The translations under genes and the position numbers were made by a program. Shown here piece after piece: positions 43,777-52,531 of a stretch of DNA of 64,000 bases (position 1 is the first letter of the stretch; each line of letters opens with the position of its first letter). The notes under the pieces were generated by a model that was not told where the DNA came from, did no database searches, and worked only from the letters and a program-made list of their open reading frames with translations. The stretch comes from Salinimicrobium nanhaiense (GTDB lineage: Bacteria > Bacteroidota > Bacteroidia > Flavobacteriales > Flavobacteriaceae). Location: contig JAAVJQ010000009.1 in the NCBI GenBank assembly GCA_012038135.1, positions 81,749 through 145,748 on the forward strand, written 5' to 3'.

Positions 43777-45177
43777 ATGCAATTAAGCCATAATGAAGAA
43801 AATAATTTCTCCCTTACTCGTTTTGAATCGATGCTGAAGACGAATGATGTATTGTTTTTTGACTCTGAGGAGTTCGAGAACATTATTCATTACTATTTAG
43901 AGAACGGAAAAATTGCGCTTGCCAAAAAAGCTGTAAAGCTGGGACTTTCTCAACACCCTACCTCGGTTAACCTAAAGTTGCTGAGGGTGGAGATCCTTGT
44001 CTTTGAAGATAAACTGGACCAGGCAGAAAATATACTCGACGAAATTTACGATCTGGAATCTTCCAACGAAGAGATCTATATCCAGAAAGCTAATATACTT
44101 TCGAAAAAGGACCTGCATCAGGAAGCTATTCATATGCTGGAAACAGCTTTGGACCTTACCTATGATGAAGCCGATGTTTATTCCCTTTTAGGAATGGAAT
44201 ACCTGTTCCTTGAAGATTTCGAAAATGCGAAGCAAAATTTCATGAAATGTCTTGAAGCCGATGAAGAAGATTATTCGGCTTTATATAACATCATGTACTG
44301 CTTTGATTTCTTGGAGCAAAAGCAAGGTGCAATTGACTATCTCAACACCTTCCTTGACAGGAATCCATATTCTGAAGTGGGCTGGCACCAACTTGGAAAA
44401 CAGTATTTCGATCTTAAGAATTACAAGAAAGCCCTTTCCTCCTTTGATTTCGCGATCATTAGTGACGACACTTTTATTGGAGCATATCTTGAAAAAGGAA
44501 AGGTACTGGAGAAACTGGGCAGGTACAATGAGGCCATAGAGAATTACACCATCACAATGGATCTGGATGATCCTACTTCTTTCGCTTACCTAAGAATTGG
44601 AAAGTGTTATGAAAAGCTGGGTCTTGATGAACTGGCACTCAAGAACTACAGGCAAACTGTACATGAAGATCCTTTGCTCGATAAAGGCTGGATCGCCATT
44701 ACAGATTTCTTTTTTAAGAAGAAGAATTATCAAAAAGCTTTGTACTACATCAACAAAGCCATCAATATTGACGGCGAGAATGTGTTGTACTGGAAGAGAT
44801 ATGCCCGTATCAATAATAAGCTGCAGCGCCTGGAGGAAGCCGAAAGAGGTTACCGCAGAAGCCTGGAGCTGGGAAATTACGAGCTGGAGACCTGGATCAA
44901 ACGCTGTGATATCTTAATCGATCTTGGAGAATTTGAGGCTGCAGTACAAAACCTGCTTCAGGCGACAGAATTCTATCCGGAATCTGTTGAGGTTGAATAC
45001 AGACTTGCAGGGCTTTATTTCATGTTACATGAACCCGAAAAAGGAAATTTCCACCTTAATACTGCCTTGAAGATGGATTCGGAATATTACATCATCATCG
45101 AGGAGCTTTTTCCGTCGATCTTCGCCAGGAAATCTGTAAAAGACAAAATTAGCCTGCACCTTAAATCCTGCAGTTAA
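43777..45177 (+). CDS. Tetratricopeptide-repeat protein, 466 aa
   Basis: About eleven to twelve 34-residue TPR-like helix pairs run from about residue 25 to 460, for example QAENILDEIYDLESSNEEIY, AKQNFMKCLEADEEDYSALY, EAIENYTITMDLDDPTSFAY and YQKALYYINKAINID. No signal peptide or membrane segment is seen, so it is probably a cytoplasmic scaffold. Its own promoter likely precedes it. It is followed at 33 bp by the DUF368 genes, a neighbour arrangement I associate with flavobacteria. Confidence 0.9.
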   Translation: MQLSHNEENNFSLTRFESMLKTNDVLFFDSEEFENIIHYYLENGKIALAKKAVKLGLSQHPTSVNLKLLRVEILVFEDKLDQAENILDEIYDLESSNEEIYIQKANILSKKDLHQEAIHMLETALDLTYDEADVYSLLGMEYLFLEDFENAKQNFMKCLEADEEDYSALYNIMYCFDFLEQKQGAIDYLNTFLDRNPYSEVGWHQLGKQYFDLKNYKKALSSFDFAIISDDTFIGAYLEKGKVLEKLGRYNEAIENYTITMDLDDPTSFAYLRIGKCYEKLGLDELALKNYRQTVHEDPLLDKGWIAITDFFFKKKNYQKALYYINKAINIDGENVLYWKRYARINNKLQRLEEAERGYRRSLELGNYELETWIKRCDILIDLGEFEAAVQNLLQATEFYPESVEVEYRLAGLYFMLHEPEKGNFHLNTALKMDSEYYIIIEELFPSIFARKSVKDKISLHLKSCS

Positions 45178-45183
45178 TTCTGT

Positions 45184-45191
45184 TAACTTTG
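45184..45191 (+). promoter_or_regulatory. -7 box of the DUF368 pair
   Basis: TAACTTTG, 19 bp before the ATG at 45211 and 6 bp after the TPR stop codon, so the pair can be transcribed independently of the TPR gene. Confidence 0.5.
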
Positions 45192-45210
45192 CGCCTTTCA
45201 AAATCAGGCG

Positions 45211-46164
45211 ATGCGACGAAGTTTAAAAGATTACCTTATTATCTCGGTTAAAGGAATGGCAATGGGAGCTGCAGATGTGGTCCCCGGAGTGTCGGGAGGC
45301 ACCATTGCCTTTATTTCAGGAATTTATGAAGAGTTGATCAACACCATAAGCGGGGTTAAGATCGGCCTTTTAAGGACCTGGAAAGAAGCCGGCTTTAAAG
45401 CCATGTGGCAGGAGCTGAACGGCAATTTCATTGTTGCGCTTTTATCGGGAATTCTTTTAAGCATCTTTACCGTAATGAGGTTGGCGAATTACCTGCTGGA
45501 AAACCATCCTATCCTCATCTGGGCGTTCTTCTTTGGTTTGGTATTGGCCAGTGTGTACTATGTCGCCAGACAGATCCCCAATTGGACTTTCAACGTCTTC
45601 TTATTTTTGATCATTGGAGCTGCCATAGCTTTTTACCTGACGTCGTTACCTCCAATGGCCGCAGCCGCCAGTGACCTGTTCCTGTTCTTTGCCGGCGCAA
45701 TAGCAATTTGTGCGATGATCCTCCCGGGGATATCAGGAGCTTTTATCCTGGTGCTCCTGGGAGCATATAAAACAGTGAGCGAAGCCGCTCATGATTTTGA
45801 TCTGAAGACCTTAGGAATTGTCGCCCTGGGCGCCATTTTTGGGCTGCTATCTTTTTCAAGGGTACTTAAGTGGTTATTTGTTAATTACAGCACCCTTACC
45901 CTCGCTACCCTCACTGGATTCATCGCAGGATCCCTGAACAAAATATGGCCATGGAAGTTAACTTTGGAAACTGCAGAATACGGTGACAAATCTATTGTGA
46001 TTCGGGATCAATCTGTAATGCCATGGAATTTTGATGCAGAACCCCACACCTATCAGGCCTTTATTTTAATGCTTGCCGGGTTTCTTGTTATTCTTATCTT
46101 AGAAGGCCTCGCAAAGAAAAAACCGATGCAGGAAAATGCAGCAAACCCGAACACTAACCGATAA
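45211..46164 (+). CDS. DUF368 membrane protein (PopT family), 317 aa
   Basis: A polytopic inner-membrane protein with about eight to ten helices. The signature GAADVVPGVSGGTIAFISGIYEELI lies at residues 14-40, and a second, similar half has CAMILPGISGAFILVLLGAY (about 167-187), giving the inverted-repeat fold. DUF368 proteins have been shown to recycle undecaprenyl phosphate across the membrane (PopT). This gene overlaps the next DUF368 gene by 29 bp, in another frame. Confidence 0.93.
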   Translation: MRRSLKDYLIISVKGMAMGAADVVPGVSGGTIAFISGIYEELINTISGVKIGLLRTWKEAGFKAMWQELNGNFIVALLSGILLSIFTVMRLANYLLENHPILIWAFFFGLVLASVYYVARQIPNWTFNVFLFLIIGAAIAFYLTSLPPMAAAASDLFLFFAGAIAICAMILPGISGAFILVLLGAYKTVSEAAHDFDLKTLGIVALGAIFGLLSFSRVLKWLFVNYSTLTLATLTGFIAGSLNKIWPWKLTLETAEYGDKSIVIRDQSVMPWNFDAEPHTYQAFILMLAGFLVILILEGLAKKKPMQENAANPNTNR

Positions 46165-47158
46165 AATATTTCTCGTCATAAAAGGTATCCTAATGGGTGC
46201 CGCAAATAAGGTTCCGGGAGTATCGGGAGGTATGGTTGCCTTTGTGGCCGGCTTCTACGAAGAGTTTATCTTTTCCCTTAGGCGCATCAACCTTAATTCC
46301 CTTAAGCTTATCGTAAACGGCAGGTTTCGCAGCCTCTGGTATTATACTAATGCCAAATTTTTGTCGCTGCTCATCCTGGGGATGGTCATAAGCTATTTTT
46401 CGGTTTCCCTGCTGCTCGATTATCTCATCACGCATTATGAACTTTATGTTTGGGCAACTTTCTTCGGAATGATCCTTGGCTCCATTTATTATATCAGCAA
46501 AGATTTCGAGGAGTGGAACCGGCGGAATCTCGGCTTCGTGTTGTTGGGAATAATTGCCGGGGTCAGCATTAGCTTTTTAGAACCTGCGGCACAAAATGAT
46601 AATTTGTGGTTCGTGTTTTTCTGCGGAATAATAGGAGTTTCGGGAATGACGCTACCGGGGTTGTCGGGATCGTTCATCCTTATTTTACTCGGCAATTATG
46701 TTTTACTCCTGGTAGACTCTGTCAATGCGCTTTACCTTACAATTGCTGATGTCTTGACCTGGGATTTCTCATTTACCCGGGATGAGGAGCGAATACGTCT
46801 TTTGCAGGTGCTTATGGTGTTTACTTTAGGTTCTCTGGCAGGTCTGGTTAGCCTTTCCCATATTTTGGGATATCTCCTGAAGCATTATAAAAATGCCACT
46901 TTTGCTGTGATCATCGGTTTTATAACCGGTTCCCTGGGTGTAGTGTGGCCGTGGAAGAAAGCAATTTTTCGCCGAAATGAAGAAGGTCTGTTTCTTTTCG
47001 ATAAAACCGGAAACAGGATCATCGATAATTACGACAGGTATCTGCCGGCATTTCACGAGCCAAATACCTGGATAGCTATATTCTTAATCATTACAGGAGC
47101 ATTATTGGTGTTATGGCTGGCATGGGCCGAACTTAAAAACAAAAAACAGGATGAGTAG
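46136..47158 (+). CDS. Second DUF368 membrane protein (PopT family), 340 aa
   Basis: Paralogue of the preceding gene, with the same layout: MGAANKVPGVSGGMVAFVAG at about residues 20-40 and SGMTLPGLSGSFILILLGNY in the second half. It overlaps the upstream DUF368 gene by 29 bp, and its end overlaps aroE by 8 bp, so the three are tightly coupled. It differs in loop lengths, which suggests a specialised or heteromeric partner rather than a recent copy. Confidence 0.92.
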   Translation: MQQTRTLTDKIFLVIKGILMGAANKVPGVSGGMVAFVAGFYEEFIFSLRRINLNSLKLIVNGRFRSLWYYTNAKFLSLLILGMVISYFSVSLLLDYLITHYELYVWATFFGMILGSIYYISKDFEEWNRRNLGFVLLGIIAGVSISFLEPAAQNDNLWFVFFCGIIGVSGMTLPGLSGSFILILLGNYVLLLVDSVNALYLTIADVLTWDFSFTRDEERIRLLQVLMVFTLGSLAGLVSLSHILGYLLKHYKNATFAVIIGFITGSLGVVWPWKKAIFRRNEEGLFLFDKTGNRIIDNYDRYLPAFHEPNTWIAIFLIITGALLVLWLAWAELKNKKQDE

Positions 47159-47885
47159 ATTTGGACTTCTTGGCAGGAATATCTCCTACTCCTTCTCCAG
47201 AACCTATTTTACTCAAAAATTTGCTGCGGAAGGCATTCAAGCCGTTTACGAAAATTTTGACCTGCAGCATATATCTGAATTTCCGGAAATGCTTCGGAAG
47301 CATCCCGATCTGCAAGGTTTAAATGTCACCATTCCTTATAAGGAGAAAATTTTCCCCTTTTTGGACCGGCTTGATCCTGAAGCCTCAGCCATAGGAGCAG
47401 TAAATACGATAAAATTCGAAAAAGACGGCTGTCTTACGGGTTATAACACAGATCATGTAGGATTCACAGGAGCTATTGAGCCTTTCCTGAAACCACATCA
47501 TCAAAACGCCCTCATCCTGGGTACCGGCGGCGCTTCAAAAGCAGTGAATTATGCGCTGAAAAAGCTTAAAATCAAACCGCTTTTCGTTTCAAGAAATCCT
47601 TCCGAAAATGGCATTTTTTACAGGGATATTTCCGCAGAGCTCTTGAAAGAGTATAATGTGATCATCAATACCACCCCTTTAGGTACCTTTCCGAAAACTG
47701 AAGATTATCCTGCTATTCCAATGGAATTTTTGGGAGAAAGGCACCTGATATTTGACCTCGTGTATAATCCGCCACAAACAAAGCTCATGCAGTTAGCGCA
47801 ACTGCAAGGTGCCACTGCTCTAAATGGCCAGAAAATGCTCGAACTTCAGGCAGAAAAAGCATGGGAAATCTGGAACCGCAGCTAA
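47151..47885 (+). CDS. aroE: Shikimate dehydrogenase
   Basis: NADPH-dependent reduction of dehydroshikimate in aromatic amino acid synthesis, 244 aa. The shikimate-binding strand has GLLGRNISYSFSRTYF (the Ser-x-Ser site), NVTIPYKEKI carries the catalytic Lys, and NTDHVGF the Asp. The nucleotide-binding loop is ILGTGGASKAV. The C-terminal LNGQKMLELQAEKAWEIW is typical. Translationally coupled to the upstream DUF368 gene by an overlap. Confidence 0.96.
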   Translation: MSRFGLLGRNISYSFSRTYFTQKFAAEGIQAVYENFDLQHISEFPEMLRKHPDLQGLNVTIPYKEKIFPFLDRLDPEASAIGAVNTIKFEKDGCLTGYNTDHVGFTGAIEPFLKPHHQNALILGTGGASKAVNYALKKLKIKPLFVSRNPSENGIFYRDISAELLKEYNVIINTTPLGTFPKTEDYPAIPMEFLGERHLIFDLVYNPPQTKLMQLAQLQGATALNGQKMLELQAEKAWEIWNRS

Positions 47886-47926
47886 TCCTCTAACGCAGCT
47901 TTTACGTCATAAATAGCCGCAAAGCC

Positions 47927-47957
47927 TTGTTAGGTATGTGCGGAGTTGTTATCTTTC
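47927..47957 (+). promoter_or_regulatory. Promoter of the DUF349 gene
   Basis: A -33 TTG (47927-47929), a 20-bp spacer and the -7-like TATCTTTC (47950-47957). It lies inside the longer open frame and 36 bp before the ATG chosen for the gene. Confidence 0.5.
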
Positions 47958-47993
47958 AGGCTAAATAAGATTACGAACCTAACATTGAAAGAT

Positions 47994-50396
47994 ATGTCTG
48001 AGAAAGAGAACCTGTCTAACAAAAACCTTCCGGAGAACGAGGAAAAGAACCTGCACTCACAGGACCAGAATTCCCACCCGGAAAAGACAGAAAATCCAGC
48101 TGAAAAAACTTCCCCGGAAAAGGAAGACAGAGATTCCATAGCCGATGCTATGGTAGATGAGGCCAACGCGACCGAAGAAAAGAGAGATGCAGAATCTCCT
48201 GAAGCTGCGTTGGAAAGTGTTGATGAGGAGGAAGAAAAACCGGCTTCTCAGAAAATAGAAACTGCGCCGCCTGCTTCAGAAAAGCCGTTGACTTCAAATA
48301 AAACTTCCGAAGAACAGGAGGAGAAGGATCATATTTCTGACGCCATTGTTGACGAAAACAAGGCCACAGAAGATAGAAAAGACGCCGAAAAAGTAACATC
48401 TCCCGAGGCAGCCCTGGAAACCGACGAGGAAGACGAGAAAAAAGCAACTTCTCCAAAAGAAGATGCAGCTAAGGATTCAACTTCAGAAGAAGATTCTTCA
48501 GAGGAACCCAAAAATCCGTTTTTTGACGCCCCTGCTCCAAAAGAAGATCCGAAAGAGGATCAGGAGGAGGAAGAAACCACTGCTCCGGCAAAACCCAGAG
48601 ATGCTCAAAGCGAACTGGACGATGCCGTAGCCGAAGACAGCGAGGATGAAACCACGCACGAGCGCCATGGGATCGAGAAAAAGGATTACCATGCCATGAG
48701 CAAGGAAGCCCTTGTAGCCGAACTGGAAAAGCTGGTGAAGAATGAGAAGGTGCAGGCTATAAAAGAGCATGTGGAGGAAATCAAAACGGAATTCAATGCC
48801 AAATTTGACGAGGAAGTAGAGGAGAAAAAAGAAGAATTCCTCACAGAAGGTGGGAATATCATAGACTTCCACTACTCTACTCCTTTAAAGAAGCAATTCA
48901 ATTCTATTTATTTTGACTATAAGGAAAAACGCAATAAATATTATCAGCAGTTAAAACAGGACCTTAACAAGAACCTGGAAAAGAGGCTGGAGATCATTGA
49001 GGAGCTGAAAGGCCTGCTTGATGTGGAAGAGAACATCAATACCACCTATAAGCATTTCAAAGATCTGCAGGATCGTTGGAAAACCGCAGGACCCATTCCT
49101 CGGGATAAGTACAATACGGTTTGGAACACTTACCACCACCATGTTGAAAATTTCTATGATTTTCTACACCTCAACAGGGAATTCAGGGATCTTGACTTCA
49201 AACATAATCTGGAGCAAAAATTAAAGATCATTTCCCGTGCAGAGGAACTTACCCAGGAACCGGATACGAACCGAGCTTTCAGGGAGCTGCAGATGCTTCA
49301 CAAAATGTGGAAAGAAGATCTTGGGCCGGTAGAAAAAGAATACCGGGAAGATATCTGGCAAAAATTCAGTGAGGCTACCAAGCAGATCCATGATAAACGC
49401 CAGCAGTACTTTGAGCAGCTGGAACAAGAATTTGAAAAAAACCTGGAGAAAAAACAGGAGATCATTGCAAAGATTCGGGAGATCGCAGATGGCAGCTACA
49501 CCTCACACAAACAGTGGCAACAAAAGATCACTGAAGTTGAAGCCTTGAGAGAAGCATTTTTCAATGCAGGAAAGGTGCCTAAGCAGGTAAATGATGAGAC
49601 CTGGAAGAAATTCAAGGAAGCCGTTAGGTCCTTTAACCGAAATAAGAACGCTTTCTACAAGAACCAGAAAAAGGAACAGTACGATAACCTGGAGAAAAAG
49701 CAGGAGTTGGTCAAACTGGCCGAAGAGCATAAGAACAGTGAGGACTTTAAGGCTACTACCCCCATCATGAAAAAGATCCAGGCCGATTGGAAGAACATTG
49801 GCCATGTGCCGCGCAAGGACAGCGACAAGATCTGGAAAAAATTCAAGGCTGCCTGTAACCATTACTTCGACCGGCTTCATGCGTCAAGAAATGAGGAAAA
49901 TAAAGAAGAGAATGATGCTTTTGAACAAAAGCGGGAACTTCTTGATAAGTTGAAAAATCAGGAGCTTTCCGGGGATCGTAAAAAGGATCTGCCGGTGATC
50001 AAAAGTTATATCGAAGAATGGAAAAAGTTGGGAAGAGTGCCTCAAAGCAAGCGCTACATTGAAGGAAAATTCAATAGGGCTTTAGACCAGGCATTTGATA
50101 AGCTGGATATGGACAAGAAGCAAACCGAAATGCTTAAGTACGAGAATAAAGTACAGGCATTAGAGGATTCTGATGATTCGCGAAAGCTGAACAATGAGCA
50201 CTATTTTCTCACAAAGAAGATCGAAGAAACAAAAGCAGAAATACGCCAGCTCGAAAATAACCTTCAGTTCTTCTCTAACGTAGACGACAAAAATCCGTTG
50301 GTGCGGGAAGTTCACAAGAACATCCAAAACCATAAGGAGCAGCTAAAGATCTGGAAGGAAAAACTGGAGAAAGTGAAATCCCTCTACGACGAGTAG
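47994..50396 (+). CDS. DUF349 repeat protein with acidic disordered N-terminus, 800 aa
   Basis: The start is ATG 47994 (MSEKENLSNKN); the open frame to 47946 crosses the promoter. Residues 1-240 are acidic and low-complexity with two imperfect tandem repeats (ADAMVDEANATEEKRDAE and SDAIVDENKATEDRKDAE, each followed by SPEAALE). Residues 250-800 are helical, with about five to six DUF349 units (such as RWKTAGPIPRDKYNTVWNTY, WKNIGHVPRKDSDKIWKKF). DUF349 proteins are nearly universal in Bacteroidota and unassigned; the Trp/Pro/Arg pattern suggests RNA or protein binding. Confidence 0.92.
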   Translation: MSEKENLSNKNLPENEEKNLHSQDQNSHPEKTENPAEKTSPEKEDRDSIADAMVDEANATEEKRDAESPEAALESVDEEEEKPASQKIETAPPASEKPLTSNKTSEEQEEKDHISDAIVDENKATEDRKDAEKVTSPEAALETDEEDEKKATSPKEDAAKDSTSEEDSSEEPKNPFFDAPAPKEDPKEDQEEEETTAPAKPRDAQSELDDAVAEDSEDETTHERHGIEKKDYHAMSKEALVAELEKLVKNEKVQAIKEHVEEIKTEFNAKFDEEVEEKKEEFLTEGGNIIDFHYSTPLKKQFNSIYFDYKEKRNKYYQQLKQDLNKNLEKRLEIIEELKGLLDVEENINTTYKHFKDLQDRWKTAGPIPRDKYNTVWNTYHHHVENFYDFLHLNREFRDLDFKHNLEQKLKIISRAEELTQEPDTNRAFRELQMLHKMWKEDLGPVEKEYREDIWQKFSEATKQIHDKRQQYFEQLEQEFEKNLEKKQEIIAKIREIADGSYTSHKQWQQKITEVEALREAFFNAGKVPKQVNDETWKKFKEAVRSFNRNKNAFYKNQKKEQYDNLEKKQELVKLAEEHKNSEDFKATTPIMKKIQADWKNIGHVPRKDSDKIWKKFKAACNHYFDRLHASRNEENKEENDAFEQKRELLDKLKNQELSGDRKKDLPVIKSYIEEWKKLGRVPQSKRYIEGKFNRALDQAFDKLDMDKKQTEMLKYENKVQALEDSDDSRKLNNEHYFLTKKIEETKAEIRQLENNLQFFSNVDDKNPLVREVHKNIQNHKEQLKIWKEKLEKVKSLYDE

Positions 50397-50410
50397 AAGT
50401 CATTGCTAAC

Positions 50411-50454
50411 AAAAAAGAAGCCTTCAAAAAATTTAAATTTTTGAAGGCTTTTTT
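50411..50454. terminator. Bidirectional terminator between DUF349 and mazG
   Basis: A long perfect stem, AGCCTTCAAAAA pairing with TTTTTGAAGGCT through a short AT loop, with A and T runs on both sides. It serves the two convergent genes. Confidence 0.9.
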
Positions 50455-50467
50455 AATTAATCTGCTG

Positions 50468-50505
50468 AAAAAAAGTCTTGACTCTTGGCTCTTGACTCCT
50501 GGTTC
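50468..50505. repeat. GTCTTGACTCTTGG-type intergenic repeat, copy 3
   Basis: AAAAGTCTTGACTCTTGGCTC then TTGACTCCTGGTTC: the same TCTTGR word repeat as at 23841-23872. Confidence 0.7.
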
Positions 50506-50507
50506 TT

Positions 50508-51281
50508 TTAGATCTTCTTCGCTTCCTCCCAGTATACATCCATTTCGGCCAGGGTCATATCCTTTAAGCTTTTATTAAGCTCCTTTGCCTTTCCCTCTAA
50601 ATATTGAAATCTTTTAATGAATTTTTTATTGGTTCTTTCCAGGGCGTCTTCGGGATTTACTTTTAAAAACCGGGCATAATTGATCATGCTGAACATTACA
50701 TCTCCAAACTCCTCCTCAATTTTCTGCTGATTGTCACCGTCAATTTCATGTTGCAGCTCCTCCAGCTCTTCCTGAAGTTTTTCAAAAACCTGATGTGGCT
50801 CTTCCCAATCAAAACCTACTCCCGCTACCTTATCCTGAATTCGGCTGGCTTTCACCAGGGCCGGCAGAGAAGCAGGTACACCTTCAAGTACGCTCTTTTT
50901 TCCTTCCTTTAGCTTAAGTTGTTCCCAGTTGCGCTTTACGTCATCCTCATTCTCCACCTTAGTATCGCTGTAGATATGTGGATGCCGATTTATCAGCTTT
51001 TCAGAAATGCTGTTGGCGACATCGGCAATATCAAAATCATTTGTTTCGCTTCCTATTTTGGAATAGAAAACTATGTGCAATAGCAAGTCACCCAACTCCT
51101 TTTTCACCTCCTGCAGATCGTTATCAAGAATGGCATCGCCCAGCTCATAAGTTTCCTCGATGGTAAGGTGACGCAAGGATTGTAAGGTTTGTTTTCTATC
51201 CCAGGGACATTGCTCCCGCAACTCATCCATAATGGTTAGTAATCTGTCAAATGCTTTTAGCTGTTCTTCTCTTCTATTCAT
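50508..51281 (-). CDS. mazG: Nucleoside triphosphate pyrophosphohydrolase MazG
   Basis: Tandem-domain MazG, 257 aa. The first domain (about 15-120) has CPWDRKQT, EETYELGDAI and the metal-binding EVKKELGDLLLH; the second (about 135-240) has the shorter EELEELQ and EEEFGDVMFSM. It hydrolyses (d)NTPs to monophosphates for nucleotide-pool cleaning. It is last in the minus-strand group ruvX-def-DUF5606-mazG but is separated from DUF5606 by a terminator-like hairpin. Confidence 0.95.
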   Translation of the reverse strand: MNRREEQLKAFDRLLTIMDELREQCPWDRKQTLQSLRHLTIEETYELGDAILDNDLQEVKKELGDLLLHIVFYSKIGSETNDFDIADVANSISEKLINRHPHIYSDTKVENEDDVKRNWEQLKLKEGKKSVLEGVPASLPALVKASRIQDKVAGVGFDWEEPHQVFEKLQEELEELQHEIDGDNQQKIEEEFGDVMFSMINYARFLKVNPEDALERTNKKFIKRFQYLEGKAKELNKSLKDMTLAEMDVYWEEAKKI

Positions 51282-51315
51282 AGGATCCTGTAAAAAAGGG
51301 AAATTAAAAACAAAA

Positions 51316-51346
51316 AACCAACTGATCTCAGTTGGTTGGTTTTGAT
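51316..51346 (-). terminator. Terminator between DUF5606 and mazG
   Basis: CCAACTGATCTCAGTTGG hairpin (51320-51337) with A residues before it and T residues after it. On the minus strand it follows the DUF5606 stop codon by about 10 bp. Confidence 0.75.
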
Positions 51347-51353
51347 ATTATAA

Positions 51354-51836
51354 TTATTCTTCTTCGCCTCCGGAATCTTTCGGTTGCTTTTTGCCGGTGG
51401 TTTCTTCTTCTTCTTCTGCACTTTCTTCTTCCGCAGCAGTATCTTCAGCTTTGGAAAAGTCGGTGTAGCCTTTGCTCACCAGCAGGTTGTACCATTGAAT
51501 GATCTTCTTGATATCACTCACATAAACACGTTCCTCATCATAATCCGGTAAAATCTCGCTGAAGTATTCTTCAAGTTTGGCTTTTGACTCCTTATGGCTA
51601 ATTGCCTCTCCCCCATTTTGCTTTTCAGATATCTTCTGAAAGACCTCTCTTAGAGGCACTTCTTCGGTATAAGTATATATGGCGATCTCGCTGAGCAGGC
51701 TCACATTGTGGCGCAGGTTAACAGAGATCTTCTTTCCGTCTAACATAGATTCCGCTACAAAACCACCTCGGGTCTGAGCTTTAAGTTCATACAATCCCGG
51801 TTTTCCGGAAATCGACAACACTTTATCTAACTTCAT
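51354..51836 (-). CDS. DUF5606 family protein, 160 aa
   Basis: The start MKLDKVLSISGKPGLYELKA (51836) is the conserved beginning of DUF5606; an in-frame extension to 51860 adds 8 residues. The N-terminal domain (about 1-70) is a small SH3-like barrel (GKISVNLRHNVSLLSEI), followed by a helical domain with YVSDIKKIIQWYN. The last 35 residues are an acidic, low-complexity tail rich in Glu. The function is unknown. It is regularly found next to def and mazG in Bacteroidota. Confidence 0.9.
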   Translation of the reverse strand: MKLDKVLSISGKPGLYELKAQTRGGFVAESMLDGKKISVNLRHNVSLLSEIAIYTYTEEVPLREVFQKISEKQNGGEAISHKESKAKLEEYFSEILPDYDEERVYVSDIKKIIQWYNLLVSKGYTDFSKAEDTAAEEESAEEEEETTGKKQPKDSGGEEE

Positions 51837-51893
51837 ATTTTTTTCAATTTTGGATGGCAAATATCAGGTGTAGCACCTAGAAAACAAAAATAA

Positions 51894-52484
51894 TTAACGG
51901 CCTTTTTTAAGTTCAGGAAACTTCATGCGGTAATCTATCTGGATCTTTCCTTTAGAAATGTTGGAAAGTTTTCCTTTTATAAGTCTTTTTTTAAGGCTGC
52001 TAAGCTTATCTGTAAACAGGATCCCATCAATGTGATCATATTCGTGTTGGATCACCCGTGCCGCCAAACCATTATATTCTTCGGTGTGTTTGTTGAAATC
52101 CTCATCAAAATATTCAATTTTGATCCTGGGCTTTCTAAAAACGTCTTCTCTAATATCAGGAATACTCAGGCAACCTTCATTAAATGCCCATTCGTCACCC
52201 GTTTCCTCCAGGATCTTAGCATTAATAAAGACTTTTTTGAGAGATTCCAGTTCTTTCTTCTCTTCTTCTGACAGGTCTTCATCTTCGGCAAAAGGAGAAG
52301 TATCGACCAGGAAGATCCTAATAGGCAAACCCACCTGTGGCGCCGCCAAACCTACTCCGTACGCTCCATACATGGTATCCCACATATTTTGAATTAGCTC
52401 CTTTAGATTTGGATAATCCTGTTCAATATCCTTTGCTCTTTTTCTTAGTACCGGGTCTCCGTATGCTACTATTGGTAAAACCAT
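51894..52484 (-). CDS. def: Peptide deformylase
   Basis: Removes the formyl group from nascent proteins, 196 aa. The three signature motifs are GVGLAAPQVG (about 43-52), EGCLSIPD with the metal Cys105, and the catalytic HEYDH (His147, Glu148, His151). A charged insertion at about 64-85 (DEDLSEEEKKELESL) is usual in Bacteroidota deformylases. In related genomes ruvX directly precedes def; here a four-helix-bundle gene intervenes. Confidence 0.96.
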   Translation of the reverse strand: MVLPIVAYGDPVLRKRAKDIEQDYPNLKELIQNMWDTMYGAYGVGLAAPQVGLPIRIFLVDTSPFAEDEDLSEEEKKELESLKKVFINAKILEETGDEWAFNEGCLSIPDIREDVFRKPRIKIEYFDEDFNKHTEEYNGLAARVIQHEYDHIDGILFTDKLSSLKKRLIKGKLSNISKGKIQIDYRMKFPELKKGR

Positions 52485-52485
52485 A

Positions 52486-52530
52486 TCAATGTTTAAGGTT
52501 TAAGGTCTAATGTTTAATTAAAGAGTCGGA
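52486..52530. repeat. AT-rich word repeat on the left flank of the four-helix-bundle gene
   Basis: GTTTAAGGTTTAAGGTCTAA followed by TGTTTAATTAAAG. Together with the similar words at 52925-52960 it brackets the 52532-52915 gene. Confidence 0.5.
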
Positions 52531-52531
52531 T

